A DNA stretch of 34,490 nucleotides from Microbacteriaceae bacterium (lineage in GTDB: Bacteria; Actinomycetota; Actinomycetes; Actinomycetales; Microbacteriaceae): assembly GCA_030841285.1 (NCBI GenBank), contig JAVECW010000106.1, forward strand, positions 1 to 34,490, written 5' to 3'. Below are positions 17,021-24,024 of the stretch, piece after piece. Position numbers and translations under genes: made by a program. Below the pieces are notes generated by a model, which did not search any database, was not told where the DNA came from, and saw only the letters and a program-made list of their open reading frames with translations. Every line of letters starts with the position of its first letter. The first letter of the stretch is position 1.

Positions 17021-18520
17021 CTAATTGTTGGAGAGATTGTCTCCGCACTTGTAAAAGCCGGTGACGAGCGTGTCAATCGCTGTCTTTGCGTTGTTGCTCA
17101 CCTTGCCGAGGGCGTAGACGGCGAAGGTCAGCGCCGTGCCGTCCTTGGCCTTGATCACACCCGCGAGGGTGTACCCGTTGTTGATCCACCCGGTCTTGGC
17201 CAGGACCGCGCCTCGCGCGATGGAGTTCGCACCGGTGAATCGGCTGTAGCCAGGGCCGAGCGTTCCGCTCTTGCCCGCAATCGGCAGACCGTCGTAGACC
17301 ACGCCGAGCCCCTTGTCGCGGTTGAGTACCTTGACGAACAGGCGGTCCACGTACGACGGCGGGACGGCGTTGTCGGCGCTGAGCCCCGACCCATCTGCGA
17401 TGTGGATGCCCGTGGTGTCGATTCCGTACGGCTTGAGTGCGGTGATCACGCCCTGGTTCTCCGCGGCGAACGTGTTGCCCGCGCCGGTCTTGATTGCGAC
17501 CAGCCGCGCGAGCGTTTCCATGATCGTGTTGTCAGAGACGGAAACGGCCTGGTCGATGAGCGCAGACACGGGCTGCGAGAGCACCTGGCCGAGCTGCTTC
17601 GCGCCGGCTGGTGCAGTTCCCTGCGTGATCGTGGTCACGTTGTTACCCGTGGCCGTCGTGAGCGCGGCGGCAAAGGCGTCTGCCGCCCGCCCGACCGGAT
17701 CCGTGCTGCGCGGGGATTCGACCGCCCGCGGATCATTGCGGTCGCCGTCCACCTGAAGCGCCGTCACGTAGGCCGTGCTGCCCTGGACGACCCGCTCCTC
17801 GTGCTCGTCCCAGCTTGGCTGCCAGCCCGGTCCGCCGAACAGCGAGGCGTCAACGATGACCTTGGTGATGGGCCCGTTCGCCGCGACATCCCATGCCGCG
17901 TTGACCTGGTTGGCGAGATCGTCGATATGCGGGGCATTCGTGTAGAAGGATGCCTGCCCGCTCGGGAGGCGCGAAAGCGTAACGTCTCCGCCACCGATGA
18001 GCACGACCGAGCCGGGTTCCGTCCCCCTGACAACGGTGGTCGGGATTCGATAGCTCGCGCCGAGGACCTGGAGTGCTGCCGCGGCCGTCAACACCTTCAT
18101 GACGCTCGCGGTCGCGGCGGGCTGGCCACCATTGCGGTCGAAGAGCACCTCGCCGGTCTTCGCGTTCAGGACCTGCGCCTCGAGGGTGCCCAGCCTGGCA
18201 TCCTGCGTGAGCGCTTGGACCGAGCACGTGCGCAGCCTGCTCGCGGCGGCAGCGTTGGCCGGAACCGGGCGAGCTGTGGCCGTCGGCGTTGGCGTGGGTG
18301 TCGGAGTCGGGGACGCCGACGGGCCTGCTACGGCGGCGGAGGCCGAGGACGCGACCGATGCACCCAGCGCAACAGCGCCAGAGCCGACCACCACGAAGCC
18401 CACCGCTGCCACGGCGATGATCCACGCTTGCGGATGCCGGCGAACGGCCGTGAGAATCCCCGCGAACGGCGACGTCTTGGCCTTCGTTGCGCCCAACTCG
18501 GTGGCGTCCGGATCGTCCAT
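17021..18520 (-). CDS. dacB: D-alanyl-D-alanine carboxypeptidase/endopeptidase, PBP4 (peptidase S13) family
   Basis: A 499-residue membrane-anchored penicillin-binding protein that trims peptidoglycan stem peptides outside the membrane. After a 30-residue cytoplasmic N-terminus there is one membrane anchor (about 32-55) and then a Pro/Thr repeat linker (about 71-84). The S13 domain follows with SxxK (Ser139-Val-Met-Lys142), SxN (Ser329-Asp-Asn331) and KTG (442-444) motifs. The family's extra domain lies between the first two motifs, as expected. Two Cys (about 99 and near 494) could pair. Its stop is 16 bases before pncA, and the next gene upstream (the oxidoreductase) stops 29 bases before its start, so co-transcription is likely. 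It begins MDDPDATELG at an ATG. Confidence 0.92.
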   Translation of the reverse strand: MDDPDATELGATKAKTSPFAGILTAVRRHPQAWIIAVAAVGFVVVGSGAVALGASVASSASAAVAGPSASPTPTPTPTPTATARPVPANAAAASRLRTCSVQALTQDARLGTLEAQVLNAKTGEVLFDRNGGQPAATASVMKVLTAAAALQVLGASYRIPTTVVRGTEPGSVVLIGGGDVTLSRLPSGQASFYTNAPHIDDLANQVNAAWDVAANGPITKVIVDASLFGGPGWQPSWDEHEERVVQGSTAYVTALQVDGDRNDPRAVESPRSTDPVGRAADAFAAALTTATGNNVTTITQGTAPAGAKQLGQVLSQPVSALIDQAVSVSDNTIMETLARLVAIKTGAGNTFAAENQGVITALKPYGIDTTGIHIADGSGLSADNAVPPSYVDRLFVKVLNRDKGLGVVYDGLPIAGKSGTLGPGYSRFTGANSIARGAVLAKTGWINNGYTLAGVIKAKDGTALTFAVYALGKVSNNAKTAIDTLVTGFYKCGDNLSNN

Positions 18521-18549
18521 CAGACCATCTTATCGAGCGACGCTGGGAG

Positions 18550-19539
18550 CTACTCGCCCGGGTAGACGAGGCCAATCTGCCGGCGGATCTCGTCCAGGGT
18601 CTCCATGATCGACACGGACTCGCTCGGTGAGAGGATGTCGCTTGCCGTGCGGCCAGCGCAGATCAGGCGCTCGGCCTCCCGGGCCTGGAACTCCTTGCCG
18701 TGGTCGGCGAACTCGCTGCTGTCGAAGGTCTCGACGACCTCGCCCGTGCTGTCGACCACGCGGAACGTGGTCGGCGTGTACCAGACGCCGTCGATCTCGA
18801 TGCGCCCGTCCTTGCCGAGGATCGTCGCCGTGTTGGCACCGCGCGTGTCGCTCGCGGAGTATGTCGAGGCCAGCTCGCCATCCGCGTACGTGAAGATGGT
18901 CGCGACCGAGGCATCCGCCCCCGTCTCCTTGAACGAGGCGCTCGCCTGGATGGTCTGCGGGGTCCCGAACAGGTGCGCGGCGAACGAAATCGGGTAGATG
19001 CCGAGGTCGAGGAGCGCGCCGCCGCCCAGCTCGAGCGCGTTGAGGCGGTGCGCGGGATCGTCGGTGATGTCCTGCGTGTGATCGGCGATGAAGCCGCGCA
19101 CCTCGCCGATCGTGCCGGCCGCGAGGATCTCGCGGATGCGCACGACGTGCGGCAGGAAGCGGGTCCACATCGCCTCGAGCACGAGGAGATTCTTTTCCGC
19201 GGCGAGGTCGACGACCTCCCGCGCTTCACGGGCGTTGATCGTGAACGGCTTCTCGAGGAGAACGTGCTTGCCCGCGTTGAGCGCAAGCTTGGCGTTCTCG
19301 GCGTGGAAGGGATGCGGCGTTGCGATGTAGACGATGTCCACCTCGGGGTCGGCCACGAGAGCCTCGTAGCTGCCATGCGCGTTCGGGATGCCGTACTCGG
19401 CCGCGAACGCGTCCGCGCTCTCCTGGGAGCGCGACCCGACCGCCTGGATCGTCAAGCCAGCCCACTTCAGGTCTCTCGCGAACGTGTGCGCGATGCCACC
19501 CGTTGCCAGGATCCCCCACCGAATCGTCTCCGCCACCAT
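18550..19539 (-). CDS. Gfo/Idh/MocA-family NAD(P)-dependent oxidoreductase
   Basis: A 329-residue sugar/inositol-type dehydrogenase. The N-terminal Rossmann fold starts at once (IRWGILATGGIAHTFA). Next come the family landmarks DIVYIATPHPFHAE and KHVLLEKPFTINAREA, where the Lys-Pro pair contacts the cofactor and substrate. The C-terminal alpha/beta domain contains GGGALLDLGIYPISFA, with the Asp and His/Tyr-type active-site neighbourhood. The substrate is unknown; close relatives act on xylose, glucose-fructose, or trans-dihydrodiols. The ribosome-binding site GGAGG is only 2 bases from the ATG at 19539 but 5 bases from the next codon, a GTG (19536). The real start may therefore be that GTG. 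A palindrome at 19570-19582 may be its operator. Confidence 0.88.
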   Translation of the reverse strand: MVAETIRWGILATGGIAHTFARDLKWAGLTIQAVGSRSQESADAFAAEYGIPNAHGSYEALVADPEVDIVYIATPHPFHAENAKLALNAGKHVLLEKPFTINAREAREVVDLAAEKNLLVLEAMWTRFLPHVVRIREILAAGTIGEVRGFIADHTQDITDDPAHRLNALELGGGALLDLGIYPISFAAHLFGTPQTIQASASFKETGADASVATIFTYADGELASTYSASDTRGANTATILGKDGRIEIDGVWYTPTTFRVVDSTGEVVETFDSSEFADHGKEFQAREAERLICAGRTASDILSPSESVSIMETLDEIRRQIGLVYPGE

Positions 19540-19569
19540 TGCCTCCGATCGTGGGCTCCCTGCCCGGCC

Positions 19570-19582
19570 TTAGCAATGCTAA
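19570..19582. promoter_or_regulatory. Palindrome upstream of the oxidoreductase gene, candidate operator
   Basis: TTAGCA-A-TGCTAA is a perfect 6-1-6 inverted repeat about 30 bases upstream of the Gfo/Idh/MocA gene, and it is AT-richer than its surroundings. The position suits a repressor site for a sugar-responsive regulator. No regulator gene is adjacent, so the role is inference. Confidence 0.35.
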
Positions 19583-19712
19583 CCCGGCGGAGCGCGCGAT
19601 TCTGTTGGGCACAATGCGTGCGCACCACGCATCCAGTTGCCAAAGATTGCTCGATGGATGCGAGTGGACCCGCATTCTCTGGCACGTCGCCGCCACTCGC
19701 GACTCATCACAC

Positions 19713-19788
19713 TGGAGCCGCCCAAGGGAATCGAACCCTTGACCTTCTCATTACGAGTGAGATGCTCTGCCGACTGAGCTAGGGCGGC
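19713..19788 (-). tRNA. tRNA-Thr, anticodon CGT
   Basis: Read on the minus strand, a full cloverleaf of 73 bases (19716-19788) folds. The acceptor GCCGCCC pairs with GGGCGGC, the D-arm is GCTC-AGTCGGCA-GAGC, and the anticodon arm is TCTCA-CTCGTAA-TGAGA. The T-arm is AAGGG-TTCGATT-CCCTT. The anticodon CGT reads the Thr codon ACG. The 3' CCA is encoded (19713-19715). No integrase gene or duplicated tRNA end is visible nearby, so the tRNA is not evidently used as an attachment site here. Confidence 0.97.
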
Positions 19789-19879
19789 GTGGGCCGCGAT
19801 TCTCGACAAGTCGAGCGCGACGCACAGCTAGATAGCTTAGCCGATGTCGAGTGGTACGCAGAACGCGAGGCAGCACGCG

Positions 19880-20557
19880 TCAGGACATCGTGCGGGCGAC
19901 TTCCTGCAGTTCCGCGAACGACGATCGCAGCAGCGACGCCAGCGGGCCGACGCCGCCGAGGCTGGCCCACGTTGTCCAGGCGTGGCGCATCGCGGCGAAG
20001 GCGACGAGCATGATGAGGCGGGCTCGCTGCTTCAACGCCTCGAGATTGCGTGCAAGCTCCGGATCGTCGCGCGCGAGCCTGCGCTCCAGGACGGCGGAAA
20101 GTTCGTCCTCGAATTTGTGCATGCTCGAAATGCGCATCGCGAAGAGTTGCGGGTTGTCTTTGTACAGCGCACGCCGTAGTTCGTGGAGTCGGTGCGCGCC
20201 CCGGCCATCCGCTTCGGCCCCCGATTCCTCGCCGGCAAAGTCGGTGTCGTCAATCGCCACGACCATCAGCTCGCCGATCCCGGCCAGTATCGGTTCCTCG
20301 GGGCCGGCATCCACGAAGCGTTCGATCGTCGCCCCGTCCGGCAACTCGGGCAGGTCGCCGATGATCGCCGACTCTTTGGACCTGAAGTAGTTGAAGAAGG
20401 TACGCGGCGAAACGTTTGCCGCGTGGCTGATCTCGTCTACGGTGACCCGGTCGAAACCGCGCTCACTCGCCAGCTCGACCGAAGCGAACTGGATCGCACG
20501 CCTGGTCGCCAGGCGCTTGCGCTCGCGCAGCCCCAGCTCGTCGTCGGTCACACTCAT
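19880..20557 (-). CDS. TetR-family transcriptional regulator
   Basis: A 225-residue one-component regulator. Residues about 12-60 form a TetR helix-turn-helix (LRERKRLATRRAIQFASVEL, then TVDEISHAANVSPRTFFNYFRSKE in its usual place). The rest is an unrecognised ligand-binding helical domain with an acidic loop (DDTDFAGEESGAEAD). The ATG at 20557 has no Shine-Dalgarno, and the predicted promoter places the transcript start at or next to the ATG, so translation may be leaderless. It follows the secreted hydrolase on the same strand after 57 bases. TTGCA-type repeats just upstream suggest self-repression. Neither the ligand nor the targets can be read here. Confidence 0.9.
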   Translation of the reverse strand: MSVTDDELGLRERKRLATRRAIQFASVELASERGFDRVTVDEISHAANVSPRTFFNYFRSKESAIIGDLPELPDGATIERFVDAGPEEPILAGIGELMVVAIDDTDFAGEESGAEADGRGAHRLHELRRALYKDNPQLFAMRISSMHKFEDELSAVLERRLARDDPELARNLEALKQRARLIMLVAFAAMRHAWTTWASLGGVGPLASLLRSSFAELQEVARTMS

Positions 20558-20561
20558 ATTT

Positions 20562-20590
20562 CAATTATTGCAGCCAATGCAAACTTGCAA
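20562..20590 (-). promoter_or_regulatory. TetR-gene promoter with TTGCA palindromes
   Basis: On the minus strand TTGCAA (20590-20585), 17 bases, and TAATTG (20567-20562) could be a promoter with its start at the ATG. Overlapping it are TTGCA-n5-TGCAA (20568-20582) and the palindrome TTGCAA (20585-20590). This is the layout of a self-regulated TetR operator. The repeats are seen; binding is inferred. Confidence 0.45.
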
Positions 20591-20614
20591 CAAGCTCAAT
20601 GCGCGACTGCGCGC

Positions 20615-22171
20615 TCAACACATCGGATCGGTGGCCGGCACTGTCCCAGAGACGAGGAACTTGTCGACCGTATTGTTCACGCACGAGTTCGACTTGTTGT
20701 ATGCGGTGTGGCCCTCGCCCTTGTACGTGAGGAGGTGGCCGCTCTGGAGTTCCTTCGCGAGATTCTGCGCCCACACGTATGGCGTCGCCGGATCGTTGGT
20801 CGTTCCAACGACGAGGATGGGCGCCGCGCCGGCGGCCGTCACCGAGGCGCGCTGCACGGTGGACTTGTACGGCCAGGTCGCGCATCCGATGTCGCCGTAT
20901 CCCATGTACGGGCCGATCACGGGCGCCACCTGCGCAAGCTCGGCTGCCTGGGCCCGCATGGTCGCGGGGTCGGCGTTGTACGTGTAGTCGAGGCAGTTGA
21001 TCGCCATGAACGCCTCGGTCGAATTATCGGCGTACGTACCGTCCGAGTTGCGGCCGTTGTAGCCATCCGCCAGTTGGAAGGCGATGGATGCGTCGCCCTG
21101 CATGACCGACGTGAACATCTCGCTCAGCGTCGACCATGCATTCGCGTCGTAGAGCGGGTAGATGATGGCGGTCACGAGCGTGTTCGCACCCAGCTCGCGG
21201 CCATCCGTATTGCGGATCGGGCTCTGGTCGACCGCGGCGAGAAGCGCCGCGATGGTCTTCATGCTGCCGTCGACGGTTCCGCTGAACGGACAGCTCTTAC
21301 CAGCGAGGCAGGCCTTCAGGTAGGCGCGCAGGGCGTTCTCGAAGCCCACCGACTGCACCTTTGTGACCTCGAAGTTGCTCGCGGCAGGGTCGAGCGCGCC
21401 ATCGAGCACGAGCCGGCCCGTCAACTTCGGGTACAGGTTGGCGTAGATCGCGCCGAGGTAGGTTCCGTACGAATAGCCGAGATAGTTCAGCTTCTTGTCA
21501 CCGAGCGCTGCGCGCAGCACGTCCAGGTCACGAGCGGCGCTGACGGTGTCCACATGCGCCAGCAGCGTGCCCGTGTTCGCGGCGCATGCCTGGCCAAAGT
21601 CGGTGGATGTCTTCACATTGTTCGCGATCCAGGCGTCTGAGCCGCGCGCCCCCGGCGTGATGCCGTAGAGATATTGGTCCATCTGGGTCGGCCCGTAGCA
21701 CTTCACGGCGGTCGAGCGGCCGACACCGCGCGGGTCGAAGCCGACGATGTCGTAGCTCGACTGCAGCGTCTTGTCCGTGGCGTAGTTGACCGAATTCTTG
21801 ATGAAGTCGTAACCGGACCCACCCGGGCCACCGGGGTTCACGAGCAGCGAGCCGAGCCGCGTTCCGGTCGCCGGCTGGCGCACGAGCGCAAGCTTGATCT
21901 CCCCCGCGCCAGGCTTCGACCAGTCGAGCGGCACCTTCGCCGTCGTGCACTGCAGGTTCTGGCCGCAATTCGTCCACGACAGTGTCTGGCCGTAGAACGG
22001 CGCGAGCGCGGACGAAACCTTCTCGCCGGTGGGTGTCGACGTGTTCGAGGTGTGCGGGAGGAACCAGGTAACGCAGCCGCTCAGAGCGAGGGCCAGCGTT
22101 GCGGCGATCGCGATGACGGAGGTACGAACGGCAGCACGGCGCGCGCGCCCCGTCGTGGGGCGGCTGGTCAC
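20615..22171 (-). CDS. Secreted alpha/beta-hydrolase lipoprotein, tripeptidyl-aminopeptidase-like (S33/TAP family)
   Basis: A 518-residue exported serine hydrolase, probably anchored as a lipoprotein. It has an Arg-rich N-terminus, a hydrophobic helix and the lipobox LALSGC with Cys33. The alpha/beta fold has the oxyanion segment VNPGGPGGSG (111-120), nucleophile Ser234 in LGYSYGTYLG, Asp460 in TTNDPATP and His488 in GEGHTAY. The last part corresponds to the TAP-like C-terminal domain. Relatives remove N-terminal peptides or cleave proline-containing peptides outside the cell. The start is GTG (22171-22169), overlapping the holB stop as GTGA, so it is coupled to a replication gene. It ends 57 bases before the TetR gene. 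Confidence 0.88.
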   Translation of the reverse strand: MTSRPTTGRARRAAVRTSVIAIAATLALALSGCVTWFLPHTSNTSTPTGEKVSSALAPFYGQTLSWTNCGQNLQCTTAKVPLDWSKPGAGEIKLALVRQPATGTRLGSLLVNPGGPGGSGYDFIKNSVNYATDKTLQSSYDIVGFDPRGVGRSTAVKCYGPTQMDQYLYGITPGARGSDAWIANNVKTSTDFGQACAANTGTLLAHVDTVSAARDLDVLRAALGDKKLNYLGYSYGTYLGAIYANLYPKLTGRLVLDGALDPAASNFEVTKVQSVGFENALRAYLKACLAGKSCPFSGTVDGSMKTIAALLAAVDQSPIRNTDGRELGANTLVTAIIYPLYDANAWSTLSEMFTSVMQGDASIAFQLADGYNGRNSDGTYADNSTEAFMAINCLDYTYNADPATMRAQAAELAQVAPVIGPYMGYGDIGCATWPYKSTVQRASVTAAGAAPILVVGTTNDPATPYVWAQNLAKELQSGHLLTYKGEGHTAYNKSNSCVNNTVDKFLVSGTVPATDPMC

Positions 22172-23337
22172 TTAGGTGTCCCCTTTCGAACGGCGTTGCC
22201 GTTTCTTATGGTGCTGGCGAGCATCGCCTCGAGCGCGAGAGCGGGCGCGACGTTCCCATCGATCCGCTCCCTGGCCACGGCAATGGCATCCATTGCAGCG
22301 AGCGTAGCGGCCGGGCTGATGCGAAGGCTGAGGCGCTCGAGCCGATCGGCGAGTTCGCGGTTGACGAGCGCAACATTGCTGCCGAGCTGCAGCATGACGA
22401 CGTCGCGATACAGCGAGAGCAGGTCGACGAGGATGCGGTCGATCCCGTCGCGCAGGCTGCGTGTGGCGCGACGCTTCTGGTCCTCCTCGAGCTGGCGGAG
22501 CTGGGCGCGCAGCGACGGCGGCAGGGTGGCACCCGGTTCGACGCCAAGCGAGCGCAGCGCGCTCTCGCGCTCCTCCGCGTCGCGTTCCTCGGTGATCGCC
22601 TTGGCATCCGCACCCGCGATCTCGAGCAGGCGCGCGGCGCCGAGCACGGCATCCGACACGCTCTGGATGCCGAGCGCAAGCTCGAGCGTCTCCTCGCGTC
22701 GTTCTCGGGCTTCGGCATTCGTGGCCAGGCGGTGTGCCATACCGATGTGGCTCTGCGCCTCTCGCGCGGCGCGCTCGGCGATCACCGCATCGACCCCGTC
22801 GCGGCGACGGATCAGTTCGGTGACGTCGGCGACGCTCGGAACCCGCAGCCGCACCGTGCGGACGCGCGAACGGATCGTGGGGATGAGGTCGGCGTCGCTG
22901 GGGGCGCAGAGAATCCAGACGGTGCGGGGTGGAGGCTCCTCCAGAGCCTTCAGCAGAACGTTGGAGGTTCGTTCGACCATGCGGTCGGCGTCCTCGATGA
23001 TCATGACCCGGTAGCGTCCGATCGAAGGAGAGAACTGCGAGCTCGCGACAAGGGCGCGCACCTCTTCGATCGTGATGACGACGCGCTCGGTGGTCAGGAC
23101 CGCGAGATCCGGATGCGTTCGCGCATCGACCTGGCGCTGCGCAGCGAGATCACCCTCAGGCGTTCCCGGGCTCAGCAGGGCGGTTGCGAACGCGAATGCG
23201 AGGTTGGAACGCCCGGATCCTGGCGGACCCGTGATCAGCCACGAGTGCGTCATCGAGCCCTCGTTGCCACCTTCGGCGGCAGCACGGAAGATGGCAATGG
23301 CCTCCGCCTGACCGGTCAGGTCATCCCACACTGCCAT
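22168..23337 (-). CDS. holB: DNA polymerase III subunit delta-prime
   Basis: A 389-residue clamp-loader subunit that helps open and load the beta clamp. The AAA+ module carries GPPGSGRSN (37-45), a Walker A with Arg instead of Lys, usual in delta-prime. Next come the Walker B-like RVMIIEDADRM and the downstream VLLKALEEPPPRTVWIL (the family's LLKxLEEPP). A sensor region follows (IRSRVRTVRLR, the SRC/SRV motif). The zinc-binding Cys4 module normally between the P-loop and Walker B is absent; only one Cys (ILCAPSD) is seen in the protein. The C-terminal 200 residues are helical and charged. It follows tmk by 23 bases, and its TGA overlaps the hydrolase start. Confidence 0.9.
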   Translation of the reverse strand: MAVWDDLTGQAEAIAIFRAAAEGGNEGSMTHSWLITGPPGSGRSNLAFAFATALLSPGTPEGDLAAQRQVDARTHPDLAVLTTERVVITIEEVRALVASSQFSPSIGRYRVMIIEDADRMVERTSNVLLKALEEPPPRTVWILCAPSDADLIPTIRSRVRTVRLRVPSVADVTELIRRRDGVDAVIAERAAREAQSHIGMAHRLATNAEARERREETLELALGIQSVSDAVLGAARLLEIAGADAKAITEERDAEERESALRSLGVEPGATLPPSLRAQLRQLEEDQKRRATRSLRDGIDRILVDLLSLYRDVVMLQLGSNVALVNRELADRLERLSLRISPAATLAAMDAIAVARERIDGNVAPALALEAMLASTIRNGNAVRKGTPK

Positions 23338-23360
23338 GCCTTAACGCTATCGTCTGCCCG

Positions 23361-23993
23361 CTACAGGAGCGGGTCGACCCTGGCGCGGATGAGCGCGGCG
23401 ATGTCGGCGACGGGCTGGGAAGCATCCAGAACGAGGAAGCGCTCGGGCTCGGCCTCGGCGAGGTCGAGATACGCCGTGCGGACGCGAGCGTGGAACTCGG
23501 CCTTCTCGGCCTCGAGCCTGTCGTACCGAGTGCGTGCGGAGTCGAGCCGCGTGCGCGCGACGGTCTCGTCGAGGTCGAGCAAGATCGTCAGGTCGGGGAG
23601 CAGCCCCTCGGCCGCCCAGAGCGAAAGTTCGCGAATCTCGACCGGATCGAGCACGCGACCGACGCCCTGGTAGGCGACGGAGGAATCGAGATAGCGATCC
23701 TGGATCACGACCTCGCCGCGCGCCAGCGCCGGACGGACGGTGGATGCGATGTGGTGCGCACGGTCCGCCGCGTAGAGGAGGGCTTCGGCGCGGGGTGCGA
23801 TGTCACCGCGGTGGTGCAGCACGATCTCGCGCACCTCGTTGCCGACATCCGTGCCGCCCGGTTCGCGCGTGCGCAACACCGTGCGCCCGCGCTCGCGCAG
23901 CCACTCGGAGAGCAACTCGGCCTGCGTCGACTTGCCGGAGCCGTCGCCGCCCTCGAGCGTGATGAAGAGACCGGATGCCTGCTCCGCACTCAC
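23361..23993 (-). CDS. tmk: Thymidylate kinase
   Basis: A 210-residue dTMP kinase making dTDP for DNA synthesis. It has the P-loop EGGDGSGKST (14-23), the REPGGTDVG motif that binds dTMP, and DRYLDSSVAYQG in the middle. The LID region carries RTRLDSARTRYDRLE. Length is typical. It begins with GTG (23993). It lies 31 bases behind topA and 23 bases before holB, a conserved actinobacterial order that supports the call. Confidence 0.95.
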   Translation of the reverse strand: MSAEQASGLFITLEGGDGSGKSTQAELLSEWLRERGRTVLRTREPGGTDVGNEVREIVLHHRGDIAPRAEALLYAADRAHHIASTVRPALARGEVVIQDRYLDSSVAYQGVGRVLDPVEIRELSLWAAEGLLPDLTILLDLDETVARTRLDSARTRYDRLEAEKAEFHARVRTAYLDLAEAEPERFLVLDASQPVADIAALIRARVDPLL

Positions 23994-24024
23994 GAGCCCA
24001 CCGCCGTTATCGTCGCACAGCCGC

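Noticed and set aside
18260-18320. Short tandem repeat in the carboxypeptidase gene
   Set aside because: It encodes a Pro/Thr linker after the membrane anchor, an ordinary low-complexity spacer.
15012-18565. Two open frames of more than 500 codons on the plus strand over the aldehyde dehydrogenase and the carboxypeptidase region
   Set aside because: They lie opposite well-supported genes and have biased, low-complexity translation typical of shadow frames.
19713-19788. tRNA-Thr as the attachment site of an integrated element
   Set aside because: No integrase and no repeat of the tRNA 3' end seen in the window; flanking genes are housekeeping or ordinary.
19802-19840. Short palindromes (CTCGAC-AA-GTCGAG and AGCTA-GA-TAGCT) before the tRNA as terminators or a promoter
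   Set aside because: Stems of 5-6 bases without T-runs and no -35/-10 pair at proper spacing.
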